The notes: generated by a model from the sequence alone, not told the origin. A stretch of DNA of 64,000 nt from Humulus lupulus (GCF_963169125.1 NC_084793.1:37474578-37538577); one strand, 5' to 3'. Positions 23,223-36,000 are shown, counted from the stretch's first letter. Translations and numbers: made by a program.

Positions 23223-23870
23223 ATGGCATCCTCATCATCTCAGCTGAACTTAGACCTAACTTTAGCTTTACCTGAGCCAAATCTTCCCACTATCGAATCT
23301 TCACCACAAATTTCTGCACCCCTACCACAGCTAATGGTGTATCCTACGGTACACATCCCAGAACGAAATACTCAATTTCCCAGAGTTTGGCTTCCCAAAT
23401 TTTATTCTGATACTGGCCTTGTCACAGTGGAGGATTCAGCTATGCTCGATAAAAAGGTGGCCATTAGTATAGGTCAAAGCATACTCACCCCTAAAGACCA
23501 AATAATTTTATCCCATAGGTCAGACCTACAAGCTGTAAAAGATTCCTTAGTTCTTACCACTCAGGCGGCAGCATCGGTCTCAAACCTAGGCCAACGGGTT
23601 CTTGCAAGAGAACAAGAGGTTGACCACTTGAAAAGGTATATAGAAACACAAAAACAAGAGATGATAACCATTAGAAATGCCAACAAGGCATTGACTCGAG
23701 AGAAGGAGAAGTTGGTTAAGGAGAATGGGACTTTAACTACACTTCTTGCTAACTACTCAGTCGATATGAAGGAAAAATTTCAGACACTGCAAACTACTGG
23801 GGAGACCCTTAGAGTTGAACAACAAAAGTTGATTGACGAGGTAGAACGTGTCCAAAACCCCAATCCTTAA
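23223..23870 (+). CDS. Coiled-coil protein with LxLxL motif, carried antisense in the young element
   Basis: A 215-residue ORF from the ATG at 23,223; the frame is open upstream to 23,172 but without a better ATG. Near the N-terminus LNLDLTLAL contains overlapping LxLxL motifs like EAR repression motifs of plant transcription regulators. A proline- and serine-rich part follows (residues about 20-60). From about residue 120 to 210 there is a heptad-patterned coiled coil (REQEVDHLKRYIETQKQEM, then KALTREKEKLVKENGTL). No retroviral domain is visible. I do not recognise the family. It could be a captured host gene fragment or an antisense extra ORF peculiar to this element family. The frame is intact, which fits the element's youth and gives no proof of function. 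Confidence 0.6.
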   Translation: MASSSSQLNLDLTLALPEPNLPTIESSPQISAPLPQLMVYPTVHIPERNTQFPRVWLPKFYSDTGLVTVEDSAMLDKKVAISIGQSILTPKDQIILSHRSDLQAVKDSLVLTTQAAASVSNLGQRVLAREQEVDHLKRYIETQKQEMITIRNANKALTREKEKLVKENGTLTTLLANYSVDMKEKFQTLQTTGETLRVEQQKLIDEVERVQNPNP

Positions 23871-24370
23871 TAGATTATGTATTTTTTTTTTATCTATATA
23901 TTACTACTGTTTCACTAAAGTCTCTTATCGTGTGTGCTCTCAGCAACAACCTAAAACTTTGCTCTCCAAAACACTAACCTGACATATTAACCCTTAACAC
24001 ACTAACTGAACTGATAGATCACTTTCAAAGCTTGAGAATATCAATTAACAATCCAAACATCGACATCGATAAATCATCAATTATTTATCACATCAATAAT
24101 CAAGGCATGCATTCCGATAAATAACAAACTTCAGTTTCTCTACCGTGCATGAGAATATTCATTTAACCCAAACTCATACTTATATCATGGAAACTCAAAC
24201 ACACAATGAGTTTCTAATACAATTATACAACATCATTAACATACATTAACTAAAATATGGATAAATTATACTAACCATTAACGTGTGGCTTGTCTTGTGG
24301 CGGAACTCAGTAGCATTTCAGATCCCAAAATCTAATAACATAACGAGTATACGACATCTACAAACTCAAA

Positions 24371-24382
24371 GCTCTGATACCA
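24371..24382 (-). other. Primer-binding site, initiator tRNA-Met type (young element)
   Basis: The minus strand reads TGGTATCAGAGC exactly, two bases inside the right LTR. This proves minus orientation and identifies 24,385-27,528 as the 5' LTR. Confidence 0.93.
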
Positions 24383-24384
24383 TT

Positions 24385-27119
24385 TGTAACGTCCCTAAGG
24401 TAGGGTACGTCTGCCACATACTCGTAATTCTAGGGTTTACGAGTATGTAAGGCACTTGACCAAAAGAATTAAATAAAATGATACGAAGAAATACAGAAAA
24501 ATTTAAACTTTTATATAAACTTATTAGAAGAAATTATTACACGTATGAATACTTTAAATTTAAGGCAGCCATATGAAAACTCTAAACTATTATTGCATTG
24601 CTACTGAGTCCGTGCTCCACAAGTTGCTCAACAGCTAAAGCCACACCTGGAAAAATGTTGGAAAATAACATAATGAGCTAACGCTCAGTAAGCAAATCTC
24701 ATGCATACACATACACATGAATGTCGTGAGTTTGTAGTGCACATATACTAATATGCTGACTTATATACTTATGCATTTCATTTATTGCTCATGCACTTTC
24801 AAACTTTACTTTTATGCTCTTTCTTTTAGTTTCACATTTTTATGGGCCCAATATCACTTGTGCACACTGTTTGATTCAGCCAATGCCTGCAGGGCTTGTT
24901 ACACATATCATATAGAATCCCATGGGTTCTCCTCCGGCTAGCCATCATCTCAGCTAGGCTCATCATAACACTCATTTCATCGTTGCCATAGCTGCCATAC
25001 TTATTACACATATGGAGGAGAAAGACGGAAACATGGCAAACATATCTGAATGGTCAACTCTGACCTAGCCCACACTAGTGGACAGCCACTATAAGTCTTA
25101 TAGACTTCCGTCTTCTTTACTGAACTTACTTGATTGCTTCATCAAAACAGTGGCACCCTTTTTAAACATCTTATTATCACTTTGCTTAAGCCTTGTGTCA
25201 TTAAAATGTTTAACTTTACATAAGACTTTTCAAGACATTTCATAACTTTTCTCATATTCATATGCATGGTCTTATATCACATAATAATGTATCACATAAC
25301 TGTACCTGCCATGCATACATGCTGATGCTGAAATGCCAATGTTCGTGTTCATGACTGATGTTGATGGTATTCAATCAAGGCATTGTATCACATCTCATAT
25401 AACTCAAAACATCTTTAGTCATAATACATGAAGCTTTGGGTTGGTGGCGTTGTTATACCTTAACGTAGAGCTATGGCTCAGGTCTAAGGTTTCCAGCCTA
25501 AAAACTTAAACGCTTCATATATCATAACATATAACAAATCATGAACATAGAGTAATCCACATATCCATCAACATAAGAACACATACTTGCACATAATTCA
25601 TATCATTCTTAACCAAGTAAGACATCTTTCACATATCACAAAATTCATCAATTACATATCACATAACACCCTTATGGTGTTCATATAACCATTCTTCACA
25701 TACTTATCATATGCATCATCATCATACCATACTTAACTCATCAGATGTACACAATCCATGTAGTCATGCATCTTACACTTAAGCACAAAAGGTGAGATTT
25801 ACTTACCTTAGGTCCTTAGCTTATTTTAAAACGGCTCACCAAGAGTCAATCAATCAAATCCATACAAATCCTATTCAAGGCACATAATTTATTAAATTCT
25901 ATCTAATCCGTAAATATACACTATTGATAGTGTATATTAATCATACCAGAAACTATATAAATGATAATAATAATTATAATCCTAACAACAATAATAATTA
26001 TCGTCTATAATTAAACTTATTTCGATATTAATAACAAAATACTTCAATAGCAATACGTATATGGATGTATATATTCAAATAGTCATTTTATAAAAGAAAT
26101 CATATTTGTAACATAAAGTTGTAATAATCAATATAATGATAATAATATAAATATAAATATTTATATTATTATTAGTTAGTCATAATATCAATTCCAGTGA
26201 TATAATAAATATACTTTCTCCAAACTTCACTGGTCTTACAAATATCAAAAACTGTAGGAAACTAATATTTGATATTATTTTAATATTCAAATATTAATAT
26301 ACAATAATAATGGTTAGATAATAGGTTTACTATAAATCATACTTTTCATATATATATATGAATCTGTATTATTGATTTACTTAACAAAATAATAACAATA
26401 ATAATTAAAATTACTTAATCATAATAATTTCCATATTAATATAAAATCAATTAAATATGTATTTTTATACTTGATTTAATATCTAATATTTTCTAGAAAA
26501 TTAGACAGCACAACGGCTATAAAGTGGACAATTCCAAAATCAAAACCTGTATCAAAAATATATATAATCCCAGACAGCCAGTAAATTACAGAAAATATTC
26601 CATATATCAATAATATATAATTATATACCATAAATACACATAATAACAATTACTTTAATCAATCACAATTAAATCAAAATATATAGGTTAAAGAAATTAT
26701 ACCAAAATGATCGGGTTCCACAATAAGTCAAACGATGATTTTCTGAGACTCAAAACGTACTTCGGAACCTCGAACACTAAGTTTCGACCGTCGGTCTACG
26801 GTGGATCGCGGTGGCTCGTGGTGGGCCCACCACCCAACTATGGTAGATGTAGGAACAAGTTATTGGGTTTTGAAGCCCACAACACGAGGAGCACGATGGT
26901 GGTGACGGATCGGCAAACGGATGCCCGAGGTGGCCGAATCGCAACTTTGAAGTCGCGGGGTGGCCGAACTTAAATCGAGTGGTTGAGGCGTTTAATCGGC
27001 GAGTGAGCTCTAGATTCCCGCGTGGGTCGATAGTTCGGAGGCCTCTGAATCCAACGGTCCGGCGCGTGGCTAAAAATGGTGGCCGGAAAGTACTCCTGCG
27101 TCGTCGGCAACAGTAACAC

Positions 27120-27169
<50 letters not shown>

Positions 27170-27528
27170 TGAGGAGAGAGAGAGAGGGGCTCGGGTAAAA
27201 TGAAAGGCTGAAGCCTTTTATTTTATTTTATTTATTTATTTATTTTTAAAAATTACACTTGGACCCAAAATACTAAAATTCTTTTCAAATAAGCCCTTTA
27301 GCCAAACTTTCTTAATTTTATAAAAATCTCCAATTAAAATTATATGACATTTGGGTCCAATACTTGACTACTCAAGTTTCTCTTTCTTTAATCTCATTAA
27401 AAACATAAAATCATATTTTAAACACTATTTTTCCATTACTATTTCTTAATTTGTAAAGTTGTACATTTTATGTATTAAAACTTTGATTTATAATAAATAA
27501 ATGTATTATGAAAATGTTGGATATTACA
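24385..27528 (-). repeat. 5' LTR of the young element
   Basis: Near-identical to the LTR at 18,712-21,853. By eye it differs at one substitution and by one AG unit (44 versus 42 bases of AG repeat, here 27,122-27,165). It would contain the active promoter of the element in minus orientation. Confidence 0.93.
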
Positions 27529-27699
27529 ATCACACCTCGCAAGGAATGACCTAGGAAACTAAGCTTGTCAAAAGCGAAGTAAGCCTAGTGTCACTAGCCC
27601 GAGAATAGAAAAACCTAGGAGACTAGTCTTGAGTCTATGACCTAAGAAACTAAGCTTGTTCAAACAGAGTAGGCTTATCATCTAGAGACTAAACTAAGA

Positions 27700-28480
27700 A
27701 TCTTAATAGCGCGAGAACGGACATGCGTCTCCTCCCGTGGACATTGCGCCCGAGGAACTCCGACCAAGTCCCTTAATCTTGAGATGCAAATGGAAGACCG
27801 AGTACTCTGTACTCGGTCCCGGGGCATGGACTTGGAACACCTCTTGTGGATATTGCACCCGAGGAGCTCTGACCAAGTCCCCAATATGCCTCGAGCAAAA
27901 GTAGCATCGGGAAGTCCATGACATGGGAAACTTAGCTAGTCGACGAGTGAAGCGTCCCTAATGTCATAAGACCCTATAACTAAGTGACCTGATAAAAACA
28001 CAGTGTCAAAAAGATCCAAGTAATGCGAGATTGGATTTAGCATATTCTCCCGAGGACGGCGCGCCTAAGGAGTAATAAACAAGCTCTAATCCTCGAGATG
28101 TGAACGAAAGCCCGAGTCGTCTGTACTCGGGCACGAGCCTAAGTTGCCTAAGACTTAATCAGAATACTCTGCGGGACCTTGACACTAGTTACCCCAAAGT
28201 AGCGCGAGAATGGACTTAGGATTACCTTCTGTGGATTCCATGCTCGGGAAGTAAGAACTAAGTCCCTCCATCTCGGGATGTGAGTTGGGGCCTAAGTCAC
28301 TTGCACTCGGAGTCAGGAGTCGACCCTAAGAGTAAATAAAGCCCAAGTAGTGTGAGTATGGACTGACGTTACCTCCCGAGGACACCGTGCCTGAGGAGCA
28401 GTGACTCAGTCCTAAGATCTCAAAATGCGAATGGAGGCCCAAGTCGTTGGAACTCAGAGCCAAACCTCGAGTGCTAATAC
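27700..28480 (+). repeat. Degenerate subrepeats in the Tat untranslated region
   Basis: Phrases like GCGAGAAtGGACTTAGG, then CTCCCGxGGAC, then CTCGAGATGTGAA and CGAGTCxxTGxACTCGG recur with starts near 27,711, 28,025, 28,203 and 28,340, and a partial unit near 27,840. Units are about 140-180 bases and strongly diverged. This is the usual noncoding variable region of such elements. Confidence 0.6.
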
Positions 28481-29249
28481 TTGAGTGTCACGAAAGACGT
28501 AGTCAAAGGGCAGAGAACTCATCCTCCTAGGCCTAGGATGATGAGTTCATGACTTCCAAATGATTAGGTCTCGAGTTGTATACTCGGGGGACAAACCAAA
28601 AATCCTAAGCTGGCCCACCGGTGACCATGTACTCGAGGGGCAGATAGCTTAGTGTGGATGACCTCCTAAAGTCCCGAGTCATTAGGACTCGGGGACAAGG
28701 GATGACCTTAAAGTTACTTTCATCGACATTGAGCTTGAAAGGCAACACTAAATGTCCTAAGCGTCGAGCACTAAGGCAGAACCCTACAGGACAAGACCTC
28801 CAAAAAGCCCAAGTCGTTGAAACTTGAAGGCGTAGGATAGTCAAGTGTCCTCACTTGACACCGCATCAAAGTTACTCTTACGACCACAAGCGTAATATGA
28901 AACACTAAATGCACAAGCATCTAAACACTAGTAGGAAGATATTCAAGCTCTGAGTACCGCAGGTTGGCCTCGTCCTGAGTCGTTGGAACTCGAGGACGTA
29001 GGGTCACGTCAAGTAATCACTTGACCTAGTGTTAAAGTTACTCTTGAGGACTGCGAGCCCAAGACTCGAGAAGTCGACAAAGACTCGATTTTTCAAGACT
29101 CGAGCGCAAGACCTAGGTCAACGTCTCAAGACCCTCGATATTTACTAATCCGTTGAGTGAGTAAAAACCAATTTAAAAGAAAATTTATTGTATCATTTTT
29201 ACAAAATATAAGTACACAAATTAATTGTTTGTGGCATGCATGCCTAAAT

Positions 29250-31933
29250 AAGTCACAACAAATGCTCGGGGCTCAAGCTTTAATTGCCCTCCGGTACCTC
29301 CTCCACCAAATCAATGATTGGGTCTGTCCCCGAAGCACTCCCAGCCTGACGAGCCACAGCCTGGGTCACCTCCGCAGCTTGGGTCGCCTGGAGGAATTCT
29401 TTGAAGAGGATTCTATACTTTTCGAGCTCTCCGGTGAAATCCAAGCTCGTCTCTTGATTGTGGAACCAGGCCTCGTTAAAGGCATCCTCAGCGATGGTCT
29501 CAACCTCCTAGTTGAGTTTTTCCACCTGATACTGAGAAGACCTGTTTATTTCCATGGCTCTCTCCAAGCTTGGCTCGGTCCTTGGCTTCCTTGAGCTACT
29601 CCTGAAGCTGGGAAATCTCAACGGCCCCTCGGTCGTTGCCTTCTTCGCATCCTCCTGCGCTTGTCGCAGATCCTCAGCAGTCTTTAGGCTGGTCTTCTCA
29701 AGCTCCCGAGAGCATTTTTGTTTGGCTTCCAAAGCGGCCTGAATGCAGGTGAGCTCTTCTTAAGGACCTTAGAGTTTCTCCTTGAGGACAGATATCTTAT
29801 CGTGGGCCCGCTGAAGTTTTTATGACTTCTCCATCATGATATCGCCCAAGTGTTGACAAGCCAAGGCGGACTGTGCAAAAAGAGAAATTAGCTCAAGCAT
29901 TGTGAAAGTAAGATAAAATCCCAAGAATTGGTGACTTACCCGGACAGTATCCTACCAGCATGAAGCCACGAGGAAGGCATCATTGGTGTCGCCCAGTTGG
30001 GCAAATCTACGGGCGATCAGCTCACACATGGTGGAGCTAACCCCCTGGAGGAGCTCGACAGCAAGAGGAGCGACAACTTCCCCTAGCTTGGCTGAGAACA
30101 AAGTCTCCAGTTCAGCCCAACCTATCAGAGGTACGATGGGTCTCTCTCTTGGTGGCTTCAGTTGGCGCATGGCCTCTACGGTTTCGTGGAGGAGTATGTT
30201 GCCTTCCACCATCCTTGCACCGAAATGCTGGAGCATCCTCTAGTATTGCTCCAGCATGTCCCCTCATACTCGTCAGCTAGCCCCATATGATCTGCAAAAT
30301 CAAAGAAGTTGTTAGCATAAATTCCAAAACGAAGACATAAAACAATATTGTAGGCTTCTTGAAATCCCACCATAAGTGGTGTCTTGGTGCAAACATTGGA
30401 GATGTCTTGTCCTATCTCCCATCTCACAGCTAAAGTTAATGTCATATTGGCAGAACTAGTTGGAGTTGAGAGATGTCACATGGTCTATGAGTACAAAGCC
30501 CCGAGAAGGTAACTATCTCCTCAGGCGGTGAAGGTAGACATCTATTAGGTCTAGGTAGTCCTAAAACTCTTCCCTGGTCCAATGTCATTGTGCAATCTGG
30601 TCACAATGAAGAAGGGCGGGAGAGGCCCAGGCATGCTCGGGACTTATCCTATCCCCTACGTGTGAGGCGTGGTATAGAGTAAGGGGCGATTTACCTGGGG
30701 CAAGAAAAAAACCTCCATCCCTACCTAGAGCTCCTTCTCGAGCTCCCGATCTTCTTGGGCTTCTCGGGCTACCTCTGCAGCCCGGATGGTCTCCAACCAC
30801 TCCTCCTGAAGCTACTAGTTCAGCATCGCCCGACGCTCGCCCATCAATGTAATTGATGCAACTCCTGAGACTTCTTGGACGGACGGTACTTGGTCAGCTC
30901 AAGATTGTTGATTTTCTGCCCCACGCTAAGAAGTCCCGACCCAACGAGGTTGTCCTCCATCACCAAAAGGCTGAGATCCAGATCTTGCCCGGGGAGGGAT
31001 TTCATCTTCTTGAGGTGATCCTTGAAGATTTGGACATATGGAGCCTGGTGGAAGGGACCTATTCAACAGTGACTAAGTAAAGGACAAATTGATCAAAGAA
31101 ACAAACAAAAAAGGAGAACGGTTGGATGGACACTCACCAACCCATGAGAAGTCGAGGACCAGGGTTAGGTTATTATGGATCGGAAACCTGTTCATGAAAA
31201 GGAAGGCGTCCTTGTAGTCCCGAGAATGGTTCTCATTGTGATGGGAAGTGTTATAGTCAAGGGATGAGCCAACGTACTTTATCAAGGTGTAGTACCCATC
31301 CCATTTGTCCTTCTTCCTCGAAGTGGTACGGAAGCTGTAGAAGTACAGAATCACCACCAGGGAAGGTGCAGGCCAGTTTTGTTTCCAATACAGAACGTAC
31401 ATTCCCGCGAGCACCCGATAGGCGTTGGGGGAGAGTTGAAAGGGAGCTATCCCTACGAACTTCAAGAAGTCCACGAAATACAGGTGCAAGGGCAAGGTGA
31501 ACCCAGCCATCAGGTGGGCTTGGCTCCAGGCGCCAAGACCATTAATGATGTTGTGCACCCTCTCGGATTCCTGACAAAGGTGCATAAGACACCTATCCCC
31601 AATTGCGTAATGCCTCATAATGGCTTCCAAGACCTCGGAGTGTCAGGTCAGAGTGCGGTATTCCTCCACTTTAAACCCATCTACCTCATACAACTATGTG
31701 GGGTGTGGAATAGAGGCTCATTTGAATTCTTCCACGGTCAACCCTCCTTGGGTCGATAACACTGGCCTCTTCGCTATCGAGCCATCAACACAAACAACCA
31801 GTTCCCTGATTGGTTCTCAGGCCTCCACCCTCACGCCATCCTTAGATGCACCATGTTCTTGGGCCATGTCGAAGATTTCCTTATCGAAGTGGTAGAAACC
31901 ATGCTCGTGTAACAGTCACAGTTCCTCGGACAT
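29250..31933 (-). pseudogene. Antisense extra ORF of the Tat element (gypsy-type transposon domain)
   Basis: Read on the minus strand from an ATG at 31,933 (MSEEL, then a stop at codon 6). The best preserved part is 31,073-31,630, with LHLYFVDFLKFVGIAPFQLS, then GMYVLYWKQNWPAP and KKDKWDGYYTL. This is the pattern of the plant domain annotated as putative gypsy-type transposon (Pfam Transposase_28). Further pieces lie at 30,176-30,445, 29,952-30,236, and a charged coiled coil at 29,508-29,732. Several stops and frame changes break it; some may be introns, since such ORFs can be spliced. The protein's function is unknown even in intact elements. Confidence 0.65.
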
Positions 31934-32920
31934 ATGAAACCAAAACCAAGCAGTTAGTATTCTGACCGAAGGAAAGATGGCCAAAACACAAAAGACCCTA
32001 AGACTATTGCTCGGAGAGGAGAGGAAAAAGAAATTTTCTAAGAATTTGGGGTGTCCTCGGAGCCAAAGATCAGGCTGGAAAACACCACCGGAGATGATAA
32101 ACCTTACCAGAATCTAAGGATTTTCCAGATTCTGGTCGAATGCCCAGAAATGCGAAAGTTGCATAAGATGTATAGAGGGCCATTTTGACCATTTCTAATG
32201 TCAAAATGCGCCTAAAAAGACTTATAAACACCCAAAATAACTTCTCAAATGCCACAAAAATTACATTCCTAAGCATGCGCCTAAACTCTCAAATGAAACC
32301 TGATACAAGTGCAAAACTAAATACATAACAAGTAGGTACTTACTCGAAATAAAGTGCAGATAGGTGCTGAGACGATTCCGAACTCTGAAAAATTGTCTGC
32401 CGTTCGCCCATAAATAAGACGATTCACACTAATCGTCCAGAGTTGCTGAGAACTCGAAAATAGTTGGAGGTCTGGGGAGAGTGAGAAATAAGAGAGTGTT
32501 TCTGGCGTAAAAGTTTTGAATTTTGAATGGCTAGAGTAAGAGGTTGAGAGGCGGTTCTCTGGTTTTTATACTCAGTAGAATTTGGAGGGAAAGCAACTCC
32601 TCCACAACCGCCAGATTACCTACCATGCGGATACCCAAGGGAGATCCAACGATCAGGGTCCAAATGGCATGGATCATGATCATTGGCCTTGGGAAAAGGC
32701 GCCTCAGCCATAGGGTGAAAAAACGTCTCGGGTACGGAGGGGACATTTTGGATCGTCTAGCCAACCCCTCATTAATTGCACAGATTGATGGGCCCAGCCA
32801 TAGGGAGTCGACACATGGCGTGACTTTCCAGAGTGGCGTTAGGGGAAGCCCAAACGCCTCCCCCAAAACTTTCAAATTACTCGTCTAAATCTAAGTCTCC
32901 ACTGCCCGAGGATGAGTGAA
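31934..32920. other. Noncoding part between antisense ORF and polypurine tract
   Basis: I see no recognisable domain. Frames of about 114 codons occur on both strands at 32,531-32,888 but mirror each other and have no family resemblance. The stretch may hold the promoter of the antisense ORF; no clear TATA box was found. Confidence 0.4.
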
Positions 32921-32935
32921 GACTTGGGGGGCAAA
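32921..32935 (+). other. Polypurine tract of the Tat element
   Basis: GACTTGGGGGGCAAA directly precedes the TGTTG that starts the 3' LTR at 32,936. Its form is typical of Tat-lineage elements. Confidence 0.8.
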
Positions 32936-33012
32936 TGTTGTTCGTATTTTCACCTCCCGACATGTGGCAACTAAGAGTGATAAGATAAGTCATGAGATCC
33001 TCAGAGTGTAAC

Positions 33013-36000
33013 TGTAATTCCCTCCTAATCAAGGACCATTACACTGTGTACGTTAAATAGTGCTAGACTCGCTAAACGAGTCATTTGGCCATAAACGTGT
33101 AACTTAACGTGATTAATGGTTTAGGGTTAAAATTTTTGGTCAAAATGTATAATAGTTTCACTAAAATGTTTACTTCCATACATGGGATCCCAAACTAACA
33201 TTTAAAAAGGTTAATTACAATTGAAAAGTTACAACCATCTGGCCTAAGCGGCAAAATAGAGTTTGACCCTAGTTCCTCAGAAAAACCCCAGCCGTGGTGG
33301 TCGAGCAGTCGCATATGTACACATCGTCACCGAAGCTCTCCAACTCATGGATGGTCCAGCTTCCTTTTCCCCTTACATGCACCACAAAGCACCCGTGAGC
33401 CAAGGCTCAGCAAGAAAACTTAAACATACTCATAAGCATTTAATAACATGTTACCAGATCATAATAAGCATGCCTAGCAGTAACAACCCTACTCATGCAT
33501 GCACACCATTCATATAAATTACTACGGCGTCATATGGGACCAGTTGCCCTAAATAAATGATTAATGAATCATACTGGGGCCCGTTGCCCAAAATACATGA
33601 TTAATGAATAATACTGGGGCTCAGCGCCCTAGGATGTGGGACTAATGAGTCACCCCAGGGCCCTTTGCCCTATCCTCTGTATAACCAGCCTTGGAGATAG
33701 CCCAACGTACTTGGCGCTATAATTTTCCACGACCAATAGGTCGAACAAGCGTATGATGCGCTCTTGATTAGGCGTAACCATATCGACCAACGCTCAGCGC
33801 GCTAATGTCGTTCTTAACTTATAAGTTGAGTCTGAGGCCCAACCCTAGGATATGGGACTAATAAGTCACCCCGGGGCCCATTTCCCTATCCTCTATATAA
33901 CAAGACTTGGAGCTGGCCCAGCGTACCTGGTGCTGAATTTCCACGACCATTGGGTCGGACAAGCGTATGGTGCGCTCTTAATTAGGCGTAACCATATCGA
34001 CCAGCACTTAGTGCGTTATTGCCGCCCTTGACTTATAAGTCAATGTTTTTCGACCAGCGCTCAGTGCTATTGTCTTCCTTGACTCATAAGTCAATGCTTT
34101 TCAACCAGCGCTCAGTGCTATTGTCATCCTTGACTCATAACTCAAGCCTTTCTCAACCAGATAATGCAGGCAAGCATTCATTATATAACAAATATCCAGA
34201 TATAGAGCATTCAACATGCTTAATCAATCAAACAATGGCATAATCATAATCATGCACATTCTCAGGAGCTCGAGCCCTATTCATATCCTTGTTTAACAAT
34301 TTGGGCCAAGCAATAATCACATGTATCACATACTGGGTGCAGTTTTCTTACCTTTGGTCCCTGCACGAGTTAAGAATGAATGACCCTCGAGCACCATCCT
34401 GGTTCACGAGCTCCTGGCGATAACCTAGTCACAACCGAGTCCTAGCCTCAGGGACGTCAAATTCTATTAAATCGGGTAGAAGGATCGATCCTAAGCCCTT
34501 AGGTTTGAGTTCCCGCAATCAACACCTCCACAAGGCCCAAAAATCCCTTAAGCGTTGCAGCCCTAAACACTTAAGCCGCATCCCACCCAAGTTAGAGAGC
34601 CCAGCCTCTGTTTTCACTAAACACGGGCTGTGGCGCAGCCCAACAGGCACCACGGCACAACCCCGCATCAAGAAATCGCCTAGACTTATGGGTTTGTGAA
34701 AGTCGCGGCGCCCCAAGAACAAGGTCGCGGCACGACCACGAACCCAGATTTCTCTTATCCAAATCCTCCAAAAACTCACCCCAAATTCTTACTAAACCTA
34801 CACTTCAATTTCAAAACATCACTAGAATGTTCCAGGCAACAAAATCTACTTTTTAAATGGATCAAAAACTCGTCGAACCATAAAATCCAAATCAAAACTC
34901 AAGGAACTTAAGGAAACAAAAACTCAAAAATTCAAAGCTTAAATTACTTCTAATTAAGTTGTTTTCCAGCTAAATCCTTCCGCTATCAAGCTTCTAATCT
35001 GTAGCAGCAGCAGCAGGAGTAGTAGTAGTAGTAGTAGTAGTTACCGTGGAATTTGGTTCAAGTCGGGACTTAGTTGGAAACTCGTAGCAACACCTATAGA
35101 TTTTATAAGTTTAACCTATAGTTTAAGAATATTAATTATAACATAAGGTTTGATTAATATAACTGATTATAAAGATGTCATTTATTATACTATAAGGTTT
35201 AGATAAAACTAATAAGATCATGACACTTGTCGTGTGCATGTTTATTAAGGAATTAAGTATTATTTTGATGAATAGTTTTAATGAAAGAAAGATCTAGAAG
35301 CTTTTGAACCTTCCAGCAGCTTTAAGATCGTATTATGACTTAGTCAAAGATGTTTATCCAATTTAAATTTAAGCTGAAAAAGTGCAATTACGTGTTTAAT
35401 ATATTCATGTATTCCGATATATCGCAGCATAGGGGCCGATATATCGCAGCATAGGGGCCGATATATCGCCTACGGAAGATACAAAAAACACGTCGACTTT
35501 GCACGAACGAAAACACGAGCCTGTGATATGCTAGTAGGGGCGATATATCGCTTACCCTAGGCGATATATCGGCTCCAGTGGCCTATTTTCAAACTTTGTA
35601 GAAACTGAGCTTGATTCATCCCTTAACTTCTTAACTTGCCTCTGAACGTTTTTGACCGAGTCTTAAGCACCTGTTGAACGAATATTCAAATACTTTTCAA
35701 TTTATATTCATTATTTTATTCAAGCTAAAAGGAGGTAGTTCCACTCCTTGAACTCTATAAATAGGACCTGGTACCCAGCCATTTCTCTCATTCTTCAAGC
35801 TGTGTTTAGAGCCTTCAAGCTGCTAGGGTTACTATAGAGTGATACACTTAGGTTTGGGATAAAAGCTTTATCATCTTAAGCTTTATAAACACTTGGGAAG
35901 TGAGATATAGTGTGTTTTCAATATCGAGGTGTAGATCGGTTCTAGTACATCCAAAGGTATTCTTATTCTTAAGTTCATTTCTGTATGGTTCTTTAGTTTT

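Larger units (their letters stand above)
18712..27528 (-). mobile_element. Complete young non-autonomous LTR retrotransposon (8.8 kb)
   Basis: Two LTRs, 18,712-21,853 (3,142 bp) and 24,385-27,528 (3,144 bp), start TGTAACGTCCC and end GGATATTACA. The 5-bp target duplication ATCAC is perfect (18,707-18,711 and 27,529-27,533). The primer-binding site at 24,371-24,382 and the polypurine-like tract beside the left LTR both point to minus orientation. Reading the two LTRs side by side, I found only one substitution (21,412 A versus 27,085 G) and one extra AG unit in a microsatellite. The 2.5-kb interior has no gag, protease, reverse transcriptase or integrase; its only sizeable ORF is antisense (23,223-23,870). 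It must be mobilised by enzymes supplied from elsewhere. Confidence 0.95.
27534..32935 (+). mobile_element. Tat-type Ty3/Gypsy element, 3' internal part
   Basis: Plus orientation is inferred from the polypurine tract GACTTGGGGGGCAAA (32,921-32,935) directly before an LTR starting TGTTG. The body holds degenerate subrepeats (27.7-28.5 kb) and a decayed ORF on the opposite strand (29.25-31.93 kb), the known arrangement of Tat/Ogre-like elements that carry an antisense ORF between pol and the 3' LTR. Gag, protease, reverse transcriptase and integrase are missing. The element was hit by the young LTR element on the left and by the chromovirus inside its 3' LTR. Confidence 0.7.

Noticed and set aside
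32531..32888. 114-codon frames on both strands
   Set aside because: Mutual mirror images in a Tat noncoding part, with no conserved motif.
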